64,000 nt of DNA from Bog-473 sp963753115 (GTDB taxonomy: Bacteria > Actinomycetota > Acidimicrobiia > Acidimicrobiales > RAAP-2), in NCBI GenBank assembly GCA_963753115.1, contig CAVWBB010000033.1:62001-126000 (forward strand), written 5' to 3'. Positions 16,728-24,354 of the stretch are shown piece by piece (the stretch's first letter is position 1; every line of letters starts with the position of its first letter). The notes beneath the pieces were generated by a model, which ran no database searches, was not told where the DNA came from, and was given only the letters and a program-made list of their open reading frames with translations. The translations under genes were made by a program, and so were the position numbers.

Positions 16728-18286
16728 TGTGCGGTGTACTCGTCGCGGAGCGACTTCTTGACGATCTTGCCCGTGCCGGCCCGGGGCCAGTCGGTGCGCA
16801 GTTCGACCTGCTCGGGGATCTTCTGGGTCATGAGCCCGGCTTCCCGGCAGAACGAGACGACGTCGGCGAGCTCGAGTCCGTCAGCGCCGTCGACCAGCTG
16901 CACGACAGCACAGACGCGCTCTCCCCGCTCCGGGTCAGGCAGGCCGATGACCGCCACCTCGACGACCTTGGGGTGGGTGTAGAGCAAGTCTTCGATCTCC
17001 TTGGCGCTGATGTTCTCCCCCTTGCGGACGATCACGTCTTTCAACCGACCCGTCAGGGTCAGGTGCCCGTCGGCGCGGAGCCGGCCGAGATCGCCCGTCC
17101 GGAAGTAGCCGTCCTCGTCGAAGGCGTCGGCGTTGAGGGCAGGGTCGGTGTAGCCGTGGAACACCATGGCGCCCTTCACGCGTACCTCGCCCTCTTCGTC
17201 GGGAGCGGCGACACGGCCGTCCAGGGTGACGATCCGGACATCGGCCCCCTCAACCGGCTTCCCATCGGTGTTGGCCAGCTGCTCGTCGGTGTCGTGGGGC
17301 GAGCCGTTCGAGATCATCGGCACCTCGGTCATGCCGTAGCCGTGGACGACGCCGCGCCCACCGATCTCGTCGCGCACCTCGTAGTGGACCTCGGGCGGTT
17401 TGGCTGCACCACCGCCCGACATGAGGCGCAGCGTCGGGAGGATCGGATCGTTCGGCGTCTTGCGCTGCTCGCCGAGGTAGGCGACGTAGAAGGCCGTGCT
17501 CCCTCCCACCATGGTCGCGCCGTGCATGCGGAAGAGGGGCAGGACGTCGGTGACCGAGAAGGCCTCCACCAGGACGGCGGGGAATCCCATGGAGAGCATG
17601 GTCACCAGATAGTCGGGCCCGGCGATGTGGGCGAAGGGAAAGGCGATGGATCCGACGTCGTCGGGTCCCATGTCGAGGGCCCTGGCGAGACCCCAGCCGC
17701 CGGCGATGAGCGTCTGGTCGGTGTGCTGGACGCCCTTGGGGTCGGCCGTCGAGCCGGAGGTGTAGTAGATCCAGCGGATCGGGGCGTCCTCTGGCGCCGT
17801 CCCCTCGGGCGGTGGCGGCAGCACGGCCGGGTCGCCTTCGGGGAGTCCGCCGGTCGTGGTCATGATGGTGGGGCGGGTCGGGGCACCGGCAAGGGCCCGC
17901 TCGGCAATGGCACCGAAGTCGGTGTCCCGCCAGGTGCCCGGATGGACGAACAGCTCGGCCCCGGTCTGCCGGAGGGCGAAACCGACCTCGCGCTCGCGGT
18001 AGAGATGGATGATCGGGTTCTGCACGGCACCGAGCCGGGCCAGGGCGATCGACAGGACCACGGTGTCGATGCGGGTGGGCAGCTGCCAGGAGACGATGGA
18101 GCCGGTGGTGATGCCCAGGTCGTGGAGGCCGGCGGCGACCCGCTCGACCCGGTCCCGGAATTGGCCGCAGGTGACTGTCTCCCCATCGGCCGCGATGAGC
18201 AAGGGATGGTCTGGTGACGCCTGTGCTCGGCGGTCGACCAGCTCCCACATGGTGCGGGCGCCGGTGAGTGTCTCGCTCGTGGTCAT
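16724..18286 (-). CDS. AMP-binding acyl-CoA synthetase
   Basis: ANL-superfamily ligase that adenylates a carboxylic acid and transfers it to CoA. The P-loop is YYTSGSTADPKGVQHT, then VHGYGMTEVP, YFRTGDLGRLRADG and the hinge LTGRLKDVIVRKGENISAKEIE. The C-terminal catalytic Lys is in GTGKIVKKSL. 520 residues is typical of medium-chain or fatty-acid ligases. ATG 18286 is preceded by a strong GGAAGGAGG; the upstream extension of the frame is not conserved. Substrate unknown. Confidence 0.88.
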   Translation of the reverse strand: MTTSETLTGARTMWELVDRRAQASPDHPLLIAADGETVTCGQFRDRVERVAAGLHDLGITTGSIVSWQLPTRIDTVVLSIALARLGAVQNPIIHLYREREVGFALRQTGAELFVHPGTWRDTDFGAIAERALAGAPTRPTIMTTTGGLPEGDPAVLPPPPEGTAPEDAPIRWIYYTSGSTADPKGVQHTDQTLIAGGWGLARALDMGPDDVGSIAFPFAHIAGPDYLVTMLSMGFPAVLVEAFSVTDVLPLFRMHGATMVGGSTAFYVAYLGEQRKTPNDPILPTLRLMSGGGAAKPPEVHYEVRDEIGGRGVVHGYGMTEVPMISNGSPHDTDEQLANTDGKPVEGADVRIVTLDGRVAAPDEEGEVRVKGAMVFHGYTDPALNADAFDEDGYFRTGDLGRLRADGHLTLTGRLKDVIVRKGENISAKEIEDLLYTHPKVVEVAVIGLPDPERGERVCAVVQLVDGADGLELADVVSFCREAGLMTQKIPEQVELRTDWPRAGTGKIVKKSLRDEYTAQ

Positions 18287-18394
18287 GACCCCTCCTTCCG
18301 GGACCACTTTCGTAGCAGCTGGGGGAGCGGGGCCGGGGCGGCCCTCTGCGGGGAGCGGGCCATTGGCATGGCGCCGGACGTCCGGAGGTGCAGA

Positions 18395-18679
18395 ATGGGT
18401 TCCGTGGCGAGACGCCCGGTGCACGCAGAGGCCCATTCGATGGAGTCGGACGGCGGCGGCAAGGATGTCGATCGCCGGCGCCAATTCCGTCTCGTCGGCA
18501 TCGCCGCCGGGGTCATCCTGCTGGTCTGGTTCGCCGTGGCCAACACCCGGAAGGTGCGGATCGACTTCTGGGTCTTCGACCGCCAGGCGCCGCTGATCCT
18601 CGTCATCGTGATTTCGGGCCTGCTCGGGGCTCTGATCACCGCCCTGATCATGCGGCGGAAGCCGAAGTCGGAGGAGTAG
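18395..18679 (+). CDS. Small membrane protein, LapA-domain (DUF1049) type
   Basis: 94 residues with a short basic cytoplasmic N-terminus and two transmembrane helices (VGIAAGVILLVWFAVAN and LILVIVISGLLGALITALIM), joined by TRKVRIDFWVFDRQAP. The NxRxVxxxFWV pattern and basic tail RRKPKSEE match LapA-type proteins. ATG 18395 was chosen for the GGAGG seven bases upstream. The family acts in envelope or lipopolysaccharide assembly in Gram-negatives; the role in actinomycetes is unknown. Confidence 0.75.
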   Translation: MGSVARRPVHAEAHSMESDGGGKDVDRRRQFRLVGIAAGVILLVWFAVANTRKVRIDFWVFDRQAPLILVIVISGLLGALITALIMRRKPKSEE

Positions 18680-18922
18680 CCGGGGGAGGGGGGCCCACCC
18701 CCAGGCGACGGCCCGGCGGATCGGCGGGGCGGTCAGGGCATCCTGGGCGGGAACTGAGATGGTCGGACCGCGTTCCCAACCCGGCGAGCGGGTTCTAAGC
18801 TGCACGGCGGTGGAGACAGCCGTCCGGGCAGGCACGAAGGGACACATACTCGTTGTCCGCGCCGTCACGGCGTGCCAACATGTGCCGCAGATGGATGTGG
18901 AGATCCCAAGGGGCAGGTGGTA

Positions 18923-19324
18923 GTGCCGCTTTCCGACCACGAACAGCGCATATTGGCGGAGCTCGAGGAGTCACTGGTTCGCCAGGACCCCGAGTTCGCG
19001 GAGCGTGTGCGCTCGGAGACCGTGTACCGGCATGCCGGCCGCTACTGCAAGTGGGCTGCGGTGACCTTCGTCCTCGGCGTCGTGATCCTCGTGGCGTTCT
19101 ACAGCAAGTCGGTGATCGCCGGCTTCGTCGGTGTTGTGATCATGTTCGCCTCCGCCGTGTGGTTCGAACGGAACCTGCGCCGCATGGGCCGAGCAGGTTG
19201 GCACGACCTGACGCGGTCGAAGGACGGCGAGTCGAAATCAGCCGGCGCGGCCAACGGGATCGAGAACGCCGTCAGCGACGCCCGCGATTGGTTCCGCTCA
19301 CGCTTCCACCGGCGCGAGGACTGA
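18923..19324 (+). CDS. DUF3040 membrane protein
   Basis: Starts VPLSDHEQRILAELEESLVRQDPEFAERV, the signature N-terminus of DUF3040, then has two hydrophobic helices (about residues 45-85) and a polar C-terminus. GTG 18923 puts the start exactly before PLSDHEQ, and AGGTGG lies upstream. About 133 residues, normal for this actinobacterial family of unknown function. In many actinomycetes a DUF3040 gene lies near the dcw cluster, as here. Confidence 0.85.
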   Translation: MPLSDHEQRILAELEESLVRQDPEFAERVRSETVYRHAGRYCKWAAVTFVLGVVILVAFYSKSVIAGFVGVVIMFASAVWFERNLRRMGRAGWHDLTRSKDGESKSAGAANGIENAVSDARDWFRSRFHRRED

Positions 19325-19408
19325 CCTCGGCGCAGCCCTTCGCCGGACCGGCGGGTCCGGAGGCACGCATACCGCGATCCGTCCCGGTACCGCGGTAACA
19401 ATCCTTCT

Positions 19409-20296
19409 GTGGCAGACCTCGCGCTCGCCGTCGACATCGGCGGCACCAAGATGGCCGCCGGCCTCGTGGCCCTCGACGGCTCTCTCCTGGAACGGGCGGC
19501 ACGACCGACGCCGGCCACCTCGAGCCCGGCCGAGGCCGAGGTGCTGTGGGACCAGCTGGCCGGTCTGGTCGAGGGTGTCGCCGGCCTGGTGGGTGCCGGC
19601 GATCGGCTGGTCGTCTGTGGCACGGGGTGCGGCGGACCGATGGGCCAAGGTGGCGATGAGGTGTCGCCGTTGAACATCGCCGGGTGGCGATCCTTTCCCC
19701 TGCGGTCCCGGCTGGCGGCCTTGACCGGGCTACCGACCTTCGTGGACAACGACGCCAAGGCGTTGGCGCTCGGTGAGGGCTGGGTCGGCGCGGCGTCCGG
19801 CTGCGCCGACTTCATCGCCATGGTCGTGTCGACCGGGGTCGGTGGCGGCATCGTGCTCGACGGGAAGCTGCTCAACGGGCGTCTCGGGAACGCGGGCCAC
19901 ATCGGTCACATCGCCGTCGTTCCCGATGGTCGCGCCTGCGTTTGCGGCAGCCGGGGCTGTCTGGAGGCGGAGGCGTCGGGCACCGCGCTCGCTGCCCTGA
20001 CCGGCCAACCGGCGCGACTGGCTGCCCCCGATTGGGTAGCACGCACCGGCATGCTCGTTGGTCGGGCGATCTCGTCGGTGGCGGTGCTGCTCGACCTGCG
20101 GCTCGCCGTCGTGAGCGGCTCGGTGGCGCTGGGTTTCGGCGAGCCCTTCTTCCGGGCAGCCCAGTCGGAGATGGATCAGCTGTGTCGTATCGAGTACGCC
20201 CAGGGGGCGCGAGTGGTCCCGGGCGGGCTGGACGACCGGGGCCCGCTCGTCGGTGCGGCACGGGTCGGGTTGTACGGCGCCGGGGTGGTCGCGTGA
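19409..20296 (+). CDS. ROK-family sugar kinase (glucokinase-like)
   Basis: ATP-dependent hexokinase of the ROK family. AVDIGGTKMAAGLV is the phosphate loop, FVDNDAKALALGE contains the catalytic Asp, and STGVGGGIVLDG is the ROK signature. GHIGHIAVVPDGRACVCGSRGCLE holds the zinc site (His plus three Cys). 295 residues is normal. GTG 19409 follows TAACAA closely, so the mRNA could be nearly leaderless. The next gene overlaps its stop by 4 bp. Confidence 0.88.
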   Translation: MADLALAVDIGGTKMAAGLVALDGSLLERAARPTPATSSPAEAEVLWDQLAGLVEGVAGLVGAGDRLVVCGTGCGGPMGQGGDEVSPLNIAGWRSFPLRSRLAALTGLPTFVDNDAKALALGEGWVGAASGCADFIAMVVSTGVGGGIVLDGKLLNGRLGNAGHIGHIAVVPDGRACVCGSRGCLEAEASGTALAALTGQPARLAAPDWVARTGMLVGRAISSVAVLLDLRLAVVSGSVALGFGEPFFRAAQSEMDQLCRIEYAQGARVVPGGLDDRGPLVGAARVGLYGAGVVA

Positions 20297-20574
20297 GTGG
20301 CGGGCGGCGGCGCTGGGGTCGAGACGCCGGGGTCGTGGCCAGGGCGGTGCTGCCCCGCCCTGGGCTGTGGTGGGCGTCCGCCGGGGCCCTGCGCCGGATG
20401 GCCCGACGGGGCTGGTGGCACCGTGCCCCCTTCCTTCCCCTGCCGGGCGATGCCTACTGGCACTTTCGCCTCGTCACTGCCTACGGCGGGGACGGCGAGA
20501 CGGGGGAGCTGACCCCGGACGACGTGGTGGCCTACTTGCACTGGTGTCAGAGGTCGCGGCCCCGCCGCGGATAG
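20293..20574 (+). CDS. Small conserved hypothetical protein
   Basis: 93 residues from a GTG that overlaps the ROK kinase stop (GTGA). Rich in Trp and Arg at the N-terminus (LWWASAGALRRMARRGWWHRAPFLPLP), then YWHFRLVTAYGG and a C-terminal DDVVAYLHWCQ. The pattern resembles small uncharacterised actinobacterial proteins; no catalytic motif is visible. Amphipathic and possibly membrane-associated. Coupling to the kinase and the tight spacing to the HNH gene (12 bp) suggest one transcript. Confidence 0.6.
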   Translation: MSGGRRRWGRDAGVVARAVLPRPGLWWASAGALRRMARRGWWHRAPFLPLPGDAYWHFRLVTAYGGDGETGELTPDDVVAYLHWCQRSRPRRG

Positions 20575-20586
20575 CCTCTCGGGGGT

Positions 20587-21093
20587 ATGGAGCGGGTGCT
20601 CCTCCTCAATGCGACCTACGAGCCGCTGGCCCTCGTCTCTGATCGTCGTGCCGTCGTTCTGCTGTTGGCCGGCCGCGCGGAAGCGGTCGCCGTCCGCGAG
20701 GACTGCACGGTGTTCCACTCCGCGCGGCTCACGATCGACGTCCCGTCCATCGTCCGGCTCTCCCACATGGTGCGGATTCCGCGCTGGGCCCGCACCCCGC
20801 CCGTGACCCGTCGGTCCGTGCTGCGCCGTGATGGTGGGCTCTGCGTCTATTGCTCGCAGCCGGCCGACACCATTGATCACGTCATCCCACGCAGCCGTGG
20901 GGGCACCCACGACTGGTCCAACGTCGTCGCTGCCTGCAAGCGCGACAACTTGGAGAAGGCCGACCTGTTGCTCTCCGAGTTGGGCTGGACGCTCAACGTC
21001 AAGCCCGCACCGCCCGATGGGCACCTCTGGCGATTGCGGCACCTGTCGGATGTGGACCCCTTGTGGGAGCCGTATCTCGCCGCAGCGTCCTGA
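20587..21093 (+). CDS. HNH endonuclease
   Basis: 168 residues. A C-terminal HNH nuclease with a structural zinc site CVYC, then DHVIPRSRGGTHDWSNVVAACKRDN containing the metal-binding His and Asn. The N-terminal part (VLLLNATYEPLALVSDRRAVVLLLAGRAE) is the usual lead-in of this actinobacterial and cyanobacterial HNH subgroup. ATG 20587 follows GGGGGT. No toxin, phage or restriction partner is adjacent, so this looks like the housekeeping version whose role is not established. Confidence 0.88.
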   Translation: MERVLLLNATYEPLALVSDRRAVVLLLAGRAEAVAVREDCTVFHSARLTIDVPSIVRLSHMVRIPRWARTPPVTRRSVLRRDGGLCVYCSQPADTIDHVIPRSRGGTHDWSNVVAACKRDNLEKADLLLSELGWTLNVKPAPPDGHLWRLRHLSDVDPLWEPYLAAAS

Positions 21094-21096
21094 CGC

Positions 21097-21765
21097 TTGT
21101 CTCTTCCTCCATCTCTTTTCGACGTCGAGCAATTCCGGTCCGAGCGGCGGCGGCTGGCGGTCGCCCGTGAGGTGACGCGCCCGAGCTTGGTGCTGGGGAG
21201 CACACAGCCGGCTGACCTCGTGGACGTTGTCGCCTTGCGGGAGCGTGCGGTGGAGCTCGCCCGGCGGCGCGGGGGTGGAGGAGCCGTGTATCTCGGGCCG
21301 GGCGAGCAGCTGTGGCTCGACGCCTGGATCCCGCGGGACGACCCTTTGTGGCAGCTCGACGTGTCCGGCGCCGCGGAATGGGTCGGGGCGTGGTGGACGG
21401 AGACGCTGTCCGGTCTCGGTCAGCAGGGCTTCGACATCCACCGGGGACGCTCGATTCCCGGTGACTACGGCGACCTCGTGTGCTTTGCCGGCCGCGGGCC
21501 GGGCGAGGTGTTCCACGGGCCGCGCAAGGTGGTCGGGCTCTCGCAGTGGAGGGCGCGGGAAGGGGCCTTGTTCTCCTCCTGCGCGTACCTCCATTGGGAC
21601 CCCGAGCCGCTGCTGGCGCTCGTTGACGTCGATGAGGAGGCACGCGTGGGTCTCGCTCGTGACCTGGCGCCTCTGGCCGTCGGACTGGCCGAGCTCGATC
21701 CGCCGGCGGACGATGCTGCGGCCGTCCGCGCCGCACTGCTCGATTCGTTCCCCGACTTCGCCTAG
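21097..21765 (+). CDS. Lipoate-protein ligase A-like protein
   Basis: Resembles the biotin/lipoate ligase fold. ARRRGGGGAVYLGPGEQLWLDAWIPRDDP matches the RRxGGGAV lipoyl-binding loop, GPRKVVGLSQWR carries the catalytic Lys, and GALFSSCAYLHWDP follows as in LplA. The start is TTG 21097, 3 bp after the HNH stop; no clear Shine-Dalgarno sequence, so the exact start is unsure. 222 residues is short but complete for the catalytic domain. It may attach lipoate or act as an amidotransferase. Confidence 0.65.
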   Translation: MSLPPSLFDVEQFRSERRRLAVAREVTRPSLVLGSTQPADLVDVVALRERAVELARRRGGGGAVYLGPGEQLWLDAWIPRDDPLWQLDVSGAAEWVGAWWTETLSGLGQQGFDIHRGRSIPGDYGDLVCFAGRGPGEVFHGPRKVVGLSQWRAREGALFSSCAYLHWDPEPLLALVDVDEEARVGLARDLAPLAVGLAELDPPADDAAAVRAALLDSFPDFA

Positions 21766-21780
21766 GACCTCCACCTAGGC

Positions 21781-21804
21781 GGGCCGGCGGGGCACCGGCC
21801 TTTT
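21781..21804 (+). terminator. Rho-independent terminator
   Basis: GGCCGG (21782-21787) pairs with CCGGCC (21795-21800) around a 7-base loop and is followed directly by TTTT. It ends the ROK kinase to lipoate-ligase run just before the dcw cluster. Confidence 0.65.
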
Positions 21805-21988
21805 CGGTGCGTCCTCGGCCGTAGGGCCGGCGGCGGCCCCCTCTGCGGGAGGACGGCCCCTCAGGTCCGCGGGTCCCGCCGGACCCTGCCGGCGCGTCGG
21901 CGGGCGGCGGTCCCCAAGAACGTGCTTGGACGCGCCCGGTCGCGCCCATGGGCGGGTCGGGGAGCCCAGGGGGTTGCAGTTGTGTTGC

Positions 21989-22044
21989 ATTGGGCCCAAG
22001 TGGTTGTGAAGTGGGGGGAAATGGCGTAAAGTGGCGCGCAGTGG
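21989..22044 (+). promoter_or_regulatory. mraZ promoter with six MraZ-box-like direct repeats
   Basis: Six xxTGG half-sites start at 21989 (ATTGG), 21999, 22010 (AGTGG), 22020 (AATGG), 22030 and 22040 (AGTGG), spaced 10-11 bp, so they face one side of the helix. A promoter TTGTGA (22004-22009), 17 bp, TAAAGT (22027-22032) lies inside them. MraZ is known to repress its own operon by binding such direct repeats upstream of mraZ. The rest of the 332-bp gap from 21766 holds only the terminator and no gene. Confidence 0.7.
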
Positions 22045-22097
22045 TGTGAGGGGCGTCGGAGGACGCAATCCAGGGAGCGACGTGGGAGATACAGCTG

Positions 22098-22514
22098 GTG
22101 GCAGGCTTCGTAGGGAGGTACGAGCATTCGCTCGACTCGAAGGGCAGGGTGATCCTGCCGGCGAAGTTCCGCGGCCAATTCGAGCGGGGCGGCTACCTCA
22201 CCCAGAACTCCGAGGGTTGTCTGGCGCTGTGGACGCCGGGAGAGTTCGAGCGGCGCATGGAATCGATGCAGGAGAAGGCGGACGCCGGTCGCGCCGATCG
22301 GAACCGGGCCCGTATCTGGGCGTCGAATTCGGCCGAGGTCGAAATCGATCGGCAGGGACGCATGCCGATCCCCGCCCATCTCCGGACGTTCGCCCAACTG
22401 GACACGGAGGTGCTCGTCCACGGAGCCATCGATCGGGTGGAGCTGTGGAATCCGGCGGCCTGGGCCGAGCGGGTGCTGCCGGAGGAGAGCTGGCTGCTGG
22501 ACGACGAGGACTAG
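22098..22514 (+). CDS. mraZ: Transcriptional regulator MraZ
   Basis: First gene of the dcw cluster. Two AbrB-like beta repeats are seen: FVGRYEHSLDSKGRVILPAKFR near the N-terminus and AEVEIDRQGRMPIPAHLR in the second half, each with the DxKGR/DxQGR core. 138 residues, normal. GTG 22098 puts the start directly before AGFVGRYEHSLD, with GGGAG nine bases upstream. MraZ binds direct repeats upstream of its own gene; matching repeats are present at 21989-22044. Confidence 0.95.
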   Translation: MAGFVGRYEHSLDSKGRVILPAKFRGQFERGGYLTQNSEGCLALWTPGEFERRMESMQEKADAGRADRNRARIWASNSAEVEIDRQGRMPIPAHLRTFAQLDTEVLVHGAIDRVELWNPAAWAERVLPEESWLLDDED

Positions 22515-22552
22515 CCACGACGGCGATCGCAACCACGAACCCGACCGACGCT

Positions 22553-22579
22553 GACGCAACTGATGCAACCGATGCAACA
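22553..22579 (+). repeat. Three tandem 9-bp repeats in the mraZ-rsmH gap
   Basis: GACGCAACT, GATGCAACC and GATGCAACA follow one another. The gap between mraZ and rsmH is 236 bp, unusually long for this tight cluster, and shows no convincing gene. Confidence 0.6.
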
Positions 22580-22750
22580 AGAGAAAGGACGTGTCGCAGG
22601 ACTCAGCACACGACGACAAGGATCCGCGGAACGCACTGGACCATGTGCAGCTCCTCGACCGGCGCGCTGGTAGGCCACTCCACCCACCTCCACGTTGTTG
22701 GTCGTTCGGAACTCCACCTCCCTCTCGACCCACCGGCCGAGGGGCTGCAG

Positions 22751-23710
22751 ATGGCCCACTCGTTCGAACACATTCCCGTGCTGCGCGACGAAGTGGTCTC
22801 GCTGTTCGCATCCGTGCCCCCCGGGGTGGTCGTTGACGCGACCATCGGAGGGGGAGGCCACGCGGCAGCGCTGCTCGAGGCGTATCCAGCGCTCCGCATC
22901 GTCGGCTTGGATCGCGACCCTGCCGCCTTGGAGGCGACGCGGGAGCGGTTGTCGGCCTTCGGTGACCGGGTCACGCTCGTCGCCGCCCCCTTCTCCTCAC
23001 TGGAATCCGTCGTGTCCCGATCTGGCTTCGGGCCGTTGGCCGGTGTGCTGTTCGACCTGGGTGTCAGCTCCCCGCAGCTCGACCGGTCCGAACGCGGGTT
23101 CTCATTTCGCGAGGACGGGCCCCTCGACATGCGGATGGACCCGACGACGGGACCGACCGCCGCCGACCTCGTGAACTCGCTCCCCGTCGAGTCCCTGACC
23201 TCGCTGTTCCGTGAGAACGGCGAAGGGCGACTCTCCGGGCGCATCGCCCGGGCCGTCGTGTCAGCCCGGCCACTGACCTCCACGAGGCAGCTGGCCGAAG
23301 TCGTGGCGTCGGCCGTGCCGGCGCCGGCCCGTCGCAAGGGCCACCCGGCCCGGCGGGTGTTCCAGGCACTCCGCATTGCGGTGAACGACGAGTTGGGCCA
23401 GCTCGAAGCGGCGCTCCCCGCCGCGTTGTCGCACCTTGTGGTCGGGGGCGTGTGCGCCGTGATCAGCTACCACTCGGGCGAGGACCGCCTGACCAAGCAG
23501 ACCTTCGCCGAGGCCGCCACCGGCGGGTGCGTCTGCCCTCCTGGCCTGCCCTGCGTCTGTGGCGCGGTGGTGCGGCACCAGCTCCTCTTCCGGGGCGCTC
23601 GCAAGTCGTCGCCGTCCGAGGTCGCCGCCAACCCGCGGTCTGAGAGCGCGCGCCTGCGGGCGATCGTGCGGATCGAGCCTGCATCTGAGTCCGCTGCAGG
23701 GTCCGACTGA
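22751..23710 (+). CDS. rsmH: 16S rRNA (cytosine1402-N4)-methyltransferase RsmH
   Basis: Methylates N4 of C1402 in 16S rRNA. HIPVLRDEVV, VVDATIGGGGHAAALL (SAM loop), LDRDPAAL, FDLGVSSPQLD and ERGFSFREDGPLDMRMD are all diagnostic. 319 residues from ATG 22751, which follows GAGGGG; the frame runs open further upstream but that part has no conservation. The usual ISYHSLEDR motif reads ISYHSGEDR here. The stop overlaps the ftsL-like ATG by one base (TGATG). Confidence 0.95.
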   Translation: MAHSFEHIPVLRDEVVSLFASVPPGVVVDATIGGGGHAAALLEAYPALRIVGLDRDPAALEATRERLSAFGDRVTLVAAPFSSLESVVSRSGFGPLAGVLFDLGVSSPQLDRSERGFSFREDGPLDMRMDPTTGPTAADLVNSLPVESLTSLFRENGEGRLSGRIARAVVSARPLTSTRQLAEVVASAVPAPARRKGHPARRVFQALRIAVNDELGQLEAALPAALSHLVVGGVCAVISYHSGEDRLTKQTFAEAATGGCVCPPGLPCVCGAVVRHQLLFRGARKSSPSEVAANPRSESARLRAIVRIEPASESAAGSD

Positions 23711-24354
23711 TGGCGCCTCCTCCCGCAGCGACGGCAGTCTCGACGCGTCGACACGCTGTCGCGTCGGCGTTGAGCGCGGTTCCTCGCCGCGCTGGGCGCG
23801 GCGCTGAAGCTCCTTCGACCCGGCGCCCCCCGCTCCGCGTCGTCCCGACCCGGACCCGGCGCGGTATTCGAGGGGGCCGCACCGCTGCCAGTCGGGGAAG
23901 GCTCCTCACCATTCTTTCCGTTTCCATGGTGGTCGCGACGCTGCTGGCCGTCGTCGTGGGGCAGGCACTCCTGGCCAACGGCCAGGTGAAGCTGGCCTCC
24001 CTGCAACACCAGCTCACCGCGGAGCAGAGCGTCCACCGGCAAGCCGAGGTGGCGGACGCGCAGCTCGAGACCCCCGCACGGATTGTGGCGGCGGCCCAGA
24101 GCCAGCTGCACATGGTGCATTGGGGCAGTGTGGTCGAGCTGCCCTACGTCTCACTGTCCGTGCCCCTCCCAACCCCGAAGGTGACGCCCGCACCCGCTCC
24201 GCCGCCGCCGACAGCTTCCTCGGCGGGCGCGGGCGCGCCGTCGGGGACGGGTGCCGCCAGCGCCTCGACGGCCAGCACCTCGAGTTCGACCGCGAGCGCC
24301 TCGAGTTCGACCTCGACGCCTGCTTCGACAACGACAGCGACGACGACGCCGTGA
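23710..24354 (+). CDS. ftsL: FtsL-like cell division protein
   Basis: Bitopic protein in the ftsL position. A basic, Arg-rich cytoplasmic N-terminus of about 65 residues, one membrane helix (about 66-88), then a short periplasmic coiled coil (NGQVKLASLQHQLTAEQSVHRQAE) and RIVAAAQSQLHMVH, which matches the FtsL C-terminal motif. A further ~60-residue tail is made of Pro, Ala, Ser and Thr. FtsL acts with FtsQ and FtsB to activate FtsWI. Assigned mainly on architecture and place, as FtsL sequences are poorly conserved. Confidence 0.8.
   Translation: MAPPPAATAVSTRRHAVASALSAVPRRAGRGAEAPSTRRPPLRVVPTRTRRGIRGGRTAASRGRLLTILSVSMVVATLLAVVVGQALLANGQVKLASLQHQLTAEQSVHRQAEVADAQLETPARIVAAAQSQLHMVHWGSVVELPYVSLSVPLPTPKVTPAPAPPPPTASSAGAGAPSGTGAASASTASTSSSTASASSSTSTPASTTTATTTP

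Noticed and set aside
20176..21774. 532-codon antisense ORF opposite the HNH and lipoate-ligase-like genes
   Set aside because: Low-complexity Arg/Pro/Gly composition and full overlap with two recognised genes.
22591..22836. Small ORF between mraZ and rsmH
   Set aside because: No ribosome site, Pro/Arg-rich, and it runs into rsmH.
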